The position numbers were made by a program, and so were the translations under genes. The notes beneath the pieces were generated by a model, which saw only the letters and a list, made by a program, of their open reading frames with translations, was not told where the DNA came from and ran no database searches. 9,736 nucleotides of DNA. It comes from Methylococcaceae bacterium. GTDB taxonomy: Bacteria; Pseudomonadota; Gammaproteobacteria; Methylococcales; Methylomonadaceae. The DNA lies in NCBI GenBank assembly GCA_030618325.1, contig JAUXDP010000112.1, forward strand, positions 1 through 9,736, in the 5' to 3' direction. Within the stretch, counting starts at the first letter, position 1, and each line of letters opens with the position of its first letter. Positions 4,334 to 9,736 of this stretch are shown one piece after another.

Positions 4334-6577
4334 TTATTTTTGATTGGTTTGATTTAAGCTTTGTTTAATACGGCTTAAAGTTTTGGCTTGGCTCAAAGCA
4401 GCTGATATTTCAGAGTCAGCGGGCACTACTTCTAACGCTTTTCCATAGAAAAATTGTGCCTGAATATGATTTCCTTTTTTAGCTTCATGTCTGGCCCAAA
4501 GAACATAAATATCCTTGATATTATTAACACCTGCTAATGCCTTTTCATGTGCAGGAAAATGATCAAGAATAACCTGATAAACAGTAAAGGCACTATCATG
4601 CTTTGGCCTAGTGAGCCTTTTTTGGGCAATTTGCCGTTCTGCAAAATCTAACAACTCATCGATACCCTTAGGATCCTTAAGTAGTTCAAAGAACTCACTT
4701 TCCGGACGTATACTAGTTGTAACGCCAGCCTGAATATTAGCTAAATCAGATAAAATACCAGGGTCTTCAGGTGAAATTTCCAGCGCCTTTCCGAAAAGAA
4801 AAATTGCGTGTTTATTATTGCCTTTTCTTATTTCGTGCTTTGCCCAACTAAGGTAGGTTTCTTTAATCTTATCAATCCCTGAAATAGCTTGCCGATGATC
4901 AGGGTCCAACGCCAAAATCTCCTTGTAAGTTGACCAAGCACTGTCTTTAACTGGCGTCATCAGCTTTTTACTATCAAGCTGTGTTTTCGCCTTTAAAAGC
5001 AACTTCTGTATTCGGTCCTTTTCTTCTTCCGTCAAAGCAATCTTGGCAACGGGTGCATCTATTGTTTTTACAGGGAGTTGTTTTTGGTTAATATCACGCA
5101 ATGCCTGTAGAATATCCTGATCGTCAGGCACTGCTTCCAAAGCTTTCCGATAATGATAAGCCGCTTGTTGGTGGTTTTCTCGTTGAATTTCCTGCCTGGC
5201 CCAAAGTACATAAGTCTCTTTTATTTTGGTAATACCTGCCAATGCTTTAGGATGAACTGGCACCAGCTCCAGAATTTCCTGATAAGTTTCCCAGGCATTG
5301 TCTTTTTCCGGCGTCATTAACTGTTGTTTTGAAAATTGCTGCTCTGAGCGCTTTAAAAGTACTGCTACTTTTTGGCTTAATTTTTGTTCTACTTGAGATT
5401 GACTGGTGCCGGCTCCTCTTGCAACTTGTTTTATAGAAATTTCTTGATTTGCTAGCTGGAAAAAATAAAAGCCAGCTCCGATTAATGCTGAAAAAAACAT
5501 ACCCATAACAAATGCCAATATATAAACTGTCTTATTGGAAAAACTGATAGTAGCTGTATTACTACTATCCAAGGCTTTCTGTGCAATGTCGGCTGATTCA
5601 TCTGAATCCCCACTACCGCTTTCTTTATAATCTCGCTGGATCTCAATCGCCGCCTGCTCCAACGGCTCTTGCTTCTTCATTTTTTTTGCAGCAAAAGGAT
5701 TTGTATCTTCAACCACAAACTCATCAGATACTGACTCATCTTCCTCATTAGGGGAAGCTACATATCCACATTCATTACCAAGCAAGAGACTATTTGCTAA
5801 CACCTCTTCGATCATCTCATGAGTCACCGTTGGCTTTTCTTCCAACTTTGCGGTTAGTAAACCCAAGCTACAGAGACGATTAATTAGCCTAGGCAATCCT
5901 TTTGAATAAAAAATTATTTGTTTAATAGCATCATTAGAAAATAATTTTTTTCCTCGGTCCTTGAGATGCTGCAAATGAAAATCAACATAAGCAATCACTT
6001 CATCTGAAGTCAACCGCTCTACCTTGACCGCGCAAGCATCACTAATAACCGCATTAGGCAAACCAGTTTGTTTTAGTATGTCTTTAAGTTCTGATGATCC
6101 CGTTATAAGCAAATGGAAAAAGCACGAATCACAAAATTTATCATCAACTAGCTTAAAGATATCCTCCAACATTGCTTGCTGAAAATTAAGGGATTGATCA
6201 ATGTGAATGACGACATGCTTTATCGACCACATCTGGAGTAGCTCTTCTACTCGGAGCTTTTTTTTCTGTAAAGAAGTATCTGAAGAAAAACCAGTCTCTA
6301 AGTCCTTACCGATATAGTCAATCAATTCTTCGTAACTAAAATTTCCACGATTAACGCTAAGCAAGCGGGTCTTGGACCCCAACTCACAGACAGCACGTTG
6401 GACTAAAACTGTTTTGCCAGAACCTACTTCACCAGTAACCAGAAACAATTTTTTTGCTTCTTTAATACCGTTAATTATTTTTTCAAGACTATCCTTATTA
6501 GCAAGCGTTAAATAAGTCTCACTGGGGTCTGAAATGCGAAATAGAGATTGATAGGATTCGGCAGATGTCGTAGCCAT
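4334..6577 (-). CDS. GspA/ExeA/MshM-like AAA ATPase fused to a membrane segment and TPR repeats
   Basis: In full-frame numbering from a TTG at 6589, Walker A is GEVGSGKT (53-60), the Walker B region is VVIHIDQ (126-132), sensor 1 is LLITGSS (160-166), and the C-terminal lid containing SKGLPRLINRLC lies at 229-240. An acidic linker (280-340) precedes one membrane helix (354-378). Three homologous blocks of about 90 residues follow (411-500, 528-618, 645-736), each with a K(Q/K)LMTPxKD-like start, a YxxIL helix pair, I(K)xxYVxWA and GKALExxPxD, which is TPR-like. ATPases of this type serve type II secretion and MSHA pilus assembly and bind peptidoglycan or membrane partners. The layout looks like MshM joined to MshN, but the real partner is unknown. 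The Walker B glutamate is Gln132. I choose the ATG at 6577 (747 aa) over the TTG; neither has a clear ribosome binding site. No pilus or secretion gene lies nearby. Confidence 0.82.
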   Translation of the reverse strand: MATTSAESYQSLFRISDPSETYLTLANKDSLEKIINGIKEAKKLFLVTGEVGSGKTVLVQRAVCELGSKTRLLSVNRGNFSYEELIDYIGKDLETGFSSDTSLQKKKLRVEELLQMWSIKHVVIHIDQSLNFQQAMLEDIFKLVDDKFCDSCFFHLLITGSSELKDILKQTGLPNAVISDACAVKVERLTSDEVIAYVDFHLQHLKDRGKKLFSNDAIKQIIFYSKGLPRLINRLCSLGLLTAKLEEKPTVTHEMIEEVLANSLLLGNECGYVASPNEEDESVSDEFVVEDTNPFAAKKMKKQEPLEQAAIEIQRDYKESGSGDSDESADIAQKALDSSNTATISFSNKTVYILAFVMGMFFSALIGAGFYFFQLANQEISIKQVARGAGTSQSQVEQKLSQKVAVLLKRSEQQFSKQQLMTPEKDNAWETYQEILELVPVHPKALAGITKIKETYVLWARQEIQRENHQQAAYHYRKALEAVPDDQDILQALRDINQKQLPVKTIDAPVAKIALTEEEKDRIQKLLLKAKTQLDSKKLMTPVKDSAWSTYKEILALDPDHRQAISGIDKIKETYLSWAKHEIRKGNNKHAIFLFGKALEISPEDPGILSDLANIQAGVTTSIRPESEFFELLKDPKGIDELLDFAERQIAQKRLTRPKHDSAFTVYQVILDHFPAHEKALAGVNNIKDIYVLWARHEAKKGNHIQAQFFYGKALEVVPADSEISAALSQAKTLSRIKQSLNQTNQK

Positions 6578-6667
6578 AAGAATATTCAAACAAACTGTTC
6601 GAAATTTTTAGAGTTAATTTTCCTATTTTAGTTTCAATTTATTAAACTAACCTTAAAAAAAATCGTA

Positions 6668-6695
6668 TTTCATAGCTGAGCCAACGAAGTATAAT
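6668..6695 (+). promoter_or_regulatory. Likely promoter of the fructosamine kinase-family gene
   Basis: A perfect -10 TATAAT (6690-6695) is preceded at 16 bp by a poor -35, TTTCAT (6668-6673). The start would be near 6702, giving a leader of about 28 nt. The AT-rich stretch 6578-6667 to its left should also hold the minus-strand promoter of the ATPase gene, where I see TTGAAA but no well-spaced -10. Confidence 0.42.
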
Positions 6696-6729
6696 CGAAT
6701 TACACTAATCTTTCATATGTTAAAAAGAC

Positions 6730-7611
6730 ATGGAATGGAATAATTTAGCGCATCATCTCTCCATTGAACTCGCTACGGATTTTATAATTGATTCGGTCAA
6801 ACCAGTCAGTGGAGGTGATATCAACCAAGCATATTTATTGCAAGTTGGTCAGCGGTCTTATTTTATCAAAATCAATCAGGCAAACATGCTAGACATGTTT
6901 AAGGCAGAACAGGCAGGTCTAAATGAAATATCGGCCACACATACCATTCGAGTACCCGAGCCATTATCCTGTGGCTTGGCAAATAACCATTGCTACCTGC
7001 TAATGGAAAACCTGAATTTAAAAAGCGGCTCACCGGTATCGGATCGCCAGCTAGGGATACTATTAGCCCAGCTTCATCAAATTGAACAACCCTATTTTGG
7101 CTGGTTCCGCAATAATACCATTGGCAGCACAGCCCAAATAAACAATCGCAATGAGTCATGGCCGGCATTTTGGTGCGCTATGCGTATCAATCTACAACTA
7201 GAATTAGCTGTAAACAACCGGTTTAGTGGTCGCCTACAATCCAGAGGGGAGCTGCTATGTGAAAATCTGGGTGAATTTTTTACCAGCCATCACCCGCATC
7301 CTTCACTGGTTCATGGTGATTTATGGGCAGGCAACGCTGCGGTTATTGATCAGGATCAGCCCGTAATTTATGATCCCGCCTGTTATTATGCTGACAGGGA
7401 GGTTGATATAGCAATGACTGAATTGTTTGGTGGCTTTAGCTCCGATTTTTATGCCTCCTACAATGATGCCTACATTCTAGAGCCGGGTTATAAAACCAGA
7501 AAAAAGCTTTATAATCTATATCATATCCTGAATCATCTAAATTTATTCGGATCAGCTTATTTAAATCAGGCAGAAAGTATGATTGAAAGCTTGCTAGCTG
7601 AGATTCGTTGA
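6730..7611 (+). CDS. Fructosamine kinase family protein (FN3K-related, YniA-like)
   Basis: The 293 residues match the usual length of this kinase family. Family members phosphorylate sugar-lysine (Amadori or ribulosamine) adducts on proteins so that the adducts fall off, a protein deglycation repair carried out in the cytoplasm. Visible motifs are the nucleotide loop GGDINQAY (28-35), the ATP-binding lysine in YFIKIN (K47), the catalytic loop VHGDLWAGN (194-202) with Asp197, and the metal-binding YDPACYYADREVDIAM (214-229) with Asp215. FGWFRNNTIGS (123-133) and FWCAMRINLQLELA (147-160) are also typical of the family. The ATG has only a weak AAAAAG ribosome binding site, 2 nt or more upstream. 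It stands alone, divergent from the ATPase gene and convergent with the DUF2782 gene. The exact physiological substrate is not known for bacterial members. Confidence 0.93.
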   Translation: MEWNNLAHHLSIELATDFIIDSVKPVSGGDINQAYLLQVGQRSYFIKINQANMLDMFKAEQAGLNEISATHTIRVPEPLSCGLANNHCYLLMENLNLKSGSPVSDRQLGILLAQLHQIEQPYFGWFRNNTIGSTAQINNRNESWPAFWCAMRINLQLELAVNNRFSGRLQSRGELLCENLGEFFTSHHPHPSLVHGDLWAGNAAVIDQDQPVIYDPACYYADREVDIAMTELFGGFSSDFYASYNDAYILEPGYKTRKKLYNLYHILNHLNLFGSAYLNQAESMIESLLAEIR

Positions 7612-7644
7612 TTTACAGTGTTCGCACATCAAACAAAGCTCTTT

Positions 7645-7680
7645 TATCCCTCTCTTGCTGGAGAGGATAGGGTGAGGAGA
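7645..7680. repeat. REP-like hairpin between convergent genes
   Basis: CCTCTC (7649-7654) pairs with GAGAGG (7661-7666) over a TTGCTG loop. Three further pairs (TAT with ATA) extend it beyond a one-base bulge. GATAGGGTGAGGAG follows. The shape, CCCTCTC...GAGAGG-TAGGGTGAGG, is a degenerate form of the widespread proteobacterial REP type. It lies in the 129 bp between two converging genes and may also stop transcription. A 12 bp palindrome ATAAAGCTTTAT follows at 7685-7696. Confidence 0.55.
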
Positions 7681-7740
7681 TTTTATAAAGCTTTATTTAA
7701 TGTGCGGTGAGTGTCCATTAACCACCCACAAAACTTCACA

Positions 7741-8076
7741 TTACCAACTATAAATTTCCCACTGCTGAACATTAATTCCCTTTTCTAGATCACTGCCACG
7801 CACCTCTTCCATTGTACCGTCCCCATCTGAATCAATCATATAGTAGGCAGGGCCAATATCCGGAATAATTTTTACTTTATAAAGCTTTCCATCTGTACGG
7901 TATTCGTGAATTGTCTTCTTGCCACGCCTAATAATAGTAATATCTGGCTCCAAAGTCTCCCCACTTTGTACCGGGAGAGGTGGATCAGGGACTTCCGGCA
8001 TTGTAACTTCGCTAGAAGGTGATTCAGCAAAAGCCAGAGCTGGAATAAAAGTTACTAATAAAATTGAGAGTCGCAT
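7741..8076 (-). CDS. DUF2782 small exported protein
   Basis: This 111-residue protein has a clear signal peptide: MRLSILLVTFIPALAFA, with likely cleavage after AFA (residue 17). The mature part has a proline-rich stretch (PEVPDPPLPVQSGE) and then the DUF2782 core: LEPDITIIRRGKKTIHEYR, GKLYKVKIIP, PAYYMIDSDGDG and a C-terminal QWEIYSW. The function is unknown; family proteins are small periplasmic or secreted proteins of gammaproteobacteria, and I recall them often being encoded near polA, which is not in this window. The frame is open from a TTG at 8100, but the ATG at 8076 gives a signal peptide starting directly at its n-region, so I use it. The ribosome binding site is weak (AAAAGAA). A divergent promoter region separates it from the sigma-54 activator gene. 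Confidence 0.85.
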   Translation of the reverse strand: MRLSILLVTFIPALAFAESPSSEVTMPEVPDPPLPVQSGETLEPDITIIRRGKKTIHEYRTDGKLYKVKIIPDIGPAYYMIDSDGDGTMEEVRGSDLEKGINVQQWEIYSW

Positions 8077-8113
8077 GCTTGGTTCTTTTAGAAAAAACAA
8101 TTGATGTAATCAT

Positions 8114-8142
8114 ATTATAGATTAGACAGGACTGTAGAATTA
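8114..8142 (-). promoter_or_regulatory. Likely promoter of the DUF2782 gene
   Basis: On the minus strand a perfect TATAAT (8119-8114) is preceded at 17-18 bp by TAATTC/TTAATT, a weak -35 ending near 8142. The predicted start near 8107 gives a leader of about 30 nt to the ATG at 8076. Confidence 0.45.
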
Positions 8143-8190
8143 AATTGAATTTGCATTGTGGCAGACGCTCCTTCTTACAAGTAGGAAAAA

Positions 8191-8222
8191 AACCTAAAAT
8201 AAGTTACCATGAACTTTAGGTT
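8191..8222. promoter_or_regulatory. 8+3 bp dyad between divergent promoters (operator or minus-strand terminator)
   Basis: AACCTAAA (8191-8198) pairs with TTTAGGTT (8215-8222). Inside, GTT (8203-8205) pairs with AAC (8212-8214) after a 4 nt bulge. On the minus strand the stem runs straight into a T-run (complement of A8186-8192), so it could stop leftward transcription. It lies about 30 bp upstream of the -35 of the activator gene. Confidence 0.4.
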
Positions 8223-8250
8223 CAATTAGTGTAGAAATAAGTTTTTTATT

Positions 8251-8278
8251 TTGGTATAGAGAATTTTGAATATATAAT
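8251..8278 (+). promoter_or_regulatory. Sigma-70-type promoter of the sigma-54 activator gene
   Basis: -35 TTGGTA (8251-8256, 4 of 6 bases of consensus) is followed after 16 bp by a perfect -10 TATAAT (8273-8278). The start should fall near 8285, only about 6 nt before the ATG at 8291. The message would then be nearly leaderless. Confidence 0.52.
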
Positions 8279-8290
8279 AAGCCGTGAAAT

Positions 8291-9277
8291 ATGAAGTTTG
8301 GAAGCAGCAAAGAAACTCAGCAGTTACTGCATTTGGCAGGCAAAATGGCCAAAGCAGATGCACCAGTATTAATCACCGGGGAAACTGGAACCGGAAAAGA
8401 AGTCATAGCTCGCACTATTCATGCCCAATCATCTAGAAAATACAACCCCTTTGTTGCGGTTAACTGCGCCTCATTTCCTGATCAACTTATTCAATCCGAG
8501 CTTTTTGGCTATGAAAAAGGCGCTTTCACGGGCGCCTACGAAAAGAATATTGGCAAGGTAGAACAAGCACATAGTGGCACTTTATTTCTCGATGAAATAG
8601 GTGATTTACCACACAATCAACAGGCCAATTTATTACGCTTCCTCCAGGATAGCGCCATTGTCCGTGTTGGCGGCAGAACACCAATAATCGTCGATGTCAG
8701 AATCATAGCGGCCACAAATGTTAATTTAGAACAGGGAGTTGAGCAAAATAGTTTTAGAAAAGACCTTTACCACCGCTTAAACGTATTACGCTTACAAATT
8801 GCCAGCTTACGTGATCGTCCTGAAGACATTGAAGACTTGACTAAACATTTCGCTGAAGAATTTATCCAGGAATACCAGATGCCGAACAAGGCTTTCAGTA
8901 ATGAGGCCCTTGGGATTTTAAAATCTTACCCTTGGCCCGGAAATGTGCGAGAACTGCACAATAAAGTAAAAAGAGCCATCATCATGTCTGAGGGCAAAGT
9001 GATATTGCCCAAGGATTTGGGATTGGAGCGACGCGATACCCGACCGGGTATCCAAACACTAAAACAAGCCAAGGATGAAACAGAAAAAAATGTACTGTTG
9101 TTCACTTTAAGATGGACAAATCAAAAAATCCCCGAAGCGGCTCAGTTACTTGATGTTACCCGGGCAACCTTGTATCGACTAATAGATAAGCACAATATCA
9201 ATATTCATATTAACAGGACGCATAAGGAACCAAAAGCAGTTACTATTGAAAAAGATAATAGGGTAACGATTTCTTGA
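8291..9277 (+). CDS. Sigma-54-dependent transcriptional activator lacking a sensory domain (PspF-like architecture)
   Basis: The protein has 328 residues, against about 450 or more for two-component NtrC types. It opens directly at the start of the AAA+ domain (GSSKE, 4-8). Walker A is GETGTGKE (30-37), the sigma-54 contact loop is GAFTGA (77-82), Walker B is LFLDE (98-102), and sensor 1 is IIAATN (138-143). Arginine fingers lie in FRKDLYHRLN (155-164), and WPGNVREL (215-222) is the sensor 2 region. A Fis-type helix-turn-helix (about 276-302) follows, with a basic tail of 26 residues. All catalytic motifs are intact, so it should remodel sigma-54 RNA polymerase at distant promoters. With no receiver, GAF or PAS domain, its control must come from its level or from a partner protein. 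An in-frame TGA (8285-8287) just before the ATG excludes a longer N-terminus. Its targets are unknown; no -24/-12 site was found here. Confidence 0.93.
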   Translation: MKFGSSKETQQLLHLAGKMAKADAPVLITGETGTGKEVIARTIHAQSSRKYNPFVAVNCASFPDQLIQSELFGYEKGAFTGAYEKNIGKVEQAHSGTLFLDEIGDLPHNQQANLLRFLQDSAIVRVGGRTPIIVDVRIIAATNVNLEQGVEQNSFRKDLYHRLNVLRLQIASLRDRPEDIEDLTKHFAEEFIQEYQMPNKAFSNEALGILKSYPWPGNVRELHNKVKRAIIMSEGKVILPKDLGLERRDTRPGIQTLKQAKDETEKNVLLFTLRWTNQKIPEAAQLLDVTRATLYRLIDKHNINIHINRTHKEPKAVTIEKDNRVTIS

Positions 9278-9292
9278 TTTATCCTAACCTAT

Positions 9293-9314
9293 CCCTGCTA
9301 GAATAGAGGGTTTT
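9293..9314 (+). terminator. Intrinsic terminator after the sigma-54 activator gene
   Basis: CCCT (9293-9296), a one-base bulge and CTA (9298-9300) pair with TAG (9304-9306) and AGGG (9307-9310) around a GAA loop. TTTT follows. It begins 16 bp after the stop codon, the expected place for this gene's terminator. Confidence 0.6.
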
Positions 9315-9451
9315 AAAAAGAAAAGGCTTCAATCCCCCAATGCTTGCAATCGGTGCTTTAGCAGGCAGCTCTCTTATCCATAAATTCATCTTACCCGCGA
9401 TGGAAATTTCAGCCCGTTGGCTGCCCCGCCTCTACAAGGCGTCAAACTTAC

Positions 9452-9646
9452 CTATTTACTCATAATAAACTGCACCTGTTTTCCTTGCTCTAAAGCCCAA
9501 CCGTAATAATCTGAACAGTTACACTGCTATAAAACCTGCTCTGTTGTTTTACTTTTGCGCACGCAAATTGGGAATAAGATATGCTCATTGTGATGTGCAG
9601 ATACTGAGGAGCGAGGAAATCCTCGCTGCACAACTTTTGTTGTCAT
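9452..9646 (-). pseudogene. Possible remnant of a small minus-strand gene with an in-frame TAG
   Basis: From an ATG at 9646-9644 the frame reads 39 codons to a TAG (9529-9527), then 24 more to a second TAG at 9454-9452. The end, DYYGWALEQGKQVQFIMSK, looks protein-like. I do not recognise it, there is no good ribosome binding site, and chance cannot be excluded at this length. Confidence 0.18.
9610..9643. repeat. Strong 8 bp hairpin, second hairpin and T9 run
   Basis: AGCGAGGA (9610-9617) pairs perfectly with TCCTCGCT (9620-9627). GTGC (9595-9598) and GCAC (9628-9631) can extend the structure. ACAAC (9630-9634) pairs with GTTGT (9639-9643). A run of nine T (9646-9654) follows, so on the plus strand it could act as a terminator. 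It could equally be a dispersed repeat. Confidence 0.45.
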
Positions 9647-9736
9647 TTTTTTTTACAGAGACCTGGATCCAGTATGCCAAATAACCACCCCCCTCTCCTT
9701 ACTAATTTTATTATTTTGTTTAATTTTTCAGTTAAA

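Larger units (their letters stand above)
9278..9736. other. Gene-poor 3' region with terminator, hairpins and a decayed-looking ORF
   Basis: There is no confident gene in these 459 bp. They hold a terminator (9293-9314), a 41-codon plus-strand ORF (9340-9465) without a well-placed ribosome binding site, an overlapping minus-strand frame interrupted by one TAG (9646 down to 9452), a TTTGCG/CGCAAA inverted repeat (9554-9567), a strong hairpin (9610-9627) with a T-run behind it, and an AT-rich tail to the window end. Confidence 0.6.

Noticed and set aside
6899..7168. 89-codon minus-strand frame
   Set aside because: It is a shadow of the fructosamine kinase-family gene, which has all its family motifs.
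7919..8104. 61-codon plus-strand frame
   Set aside because: It is antisense to the DUF2782 gene, which has a signal peptide and the conserved core.
8159..8173. Possible sigma-54 promoter starting TGGCAG upstream of the activator gene
   Set aside because: The -24 GG is present, but the required GC at the correct spacing is TT (8172-8173), so the -12 element is missing.
9340..9465. 41-codon plus-strand ORF as a real gene
   Set aside because: Its nearest purine-rich stretch is 13 nt from the ATG, it follows a terminator with no promoter seen, and I do not recognise the peptide. It is kept only as part of a low-confidence observation.

Overview
The window looks like chromosomal DNA of a fairly AT-rich gammaproteobacterium. 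The fructosamine-kinase-like protein closely resembles Escherichia coli YniA, and there is a DUF2782 protein, a CspA-type cold shock protein and a GspA/ExeA-like ATPase. A type I methanotroph (Methylococcales) would fit this gene mix, but that is an impression; no diagnostic methane-oxidation gene is present. I see no rRNA, tRNA, CRISPR array, transposase or complete insertion sequence.

Layout. Positions 1-1241 (minus) hold the N-terminal part of a GH17 beta-1,3-glucan-active membrane protein, cut by the window edge and probably a GH17-GT2 (NdvB-like) fusion. A 335-407 bp divergent intergenic region follows, carrying a near-perfect 20 bp palindrome. It leads into a tightly packed plus-strand operon (1649-3920): two paralogous DUF1538 membrane proteins, a divergent PII-like protein and a two-CBS-domain protein. 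The junctions are ATGA overlaps or a stop codon merged with the next ribosome binding site. A monocistronic cold shock gene follows (4070-4273). It converges, across a bidirectional terminator, on a large minus-strand gene (4334-6577) that joins a GspA/ExeA/MshM-type AAA ATPase, one membrane segment and three TPR-bearing repeats. A divergent fructosamine kinase-family gene (6730-7611) then converges on a small secreted DUF2782 protein (7741-8076, minus), with a REP-like hairpin between them. The last gene (8291-9277) is a sigma-54 activator with no sensory domain. The final 459 bp hold a terminator, strong hairpins and a decayed-looking ORF.

How the genes work together. The one clear multi-gene system is the DUF1538-DUF1538-PII-like-CBS operon. 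Paired integral membrane proteins are co-translated with two proteins of small-ligand (nucleotide) sensing folds, one of them in the family that gates transporters such as AmtB and SbtA. I infer a nucleotide-regulated membrane transporter or channel of unknown substrate. This is the best candidate for an undescribed system here. The other genes appear to be separate transcription units with no evident shared pathway.
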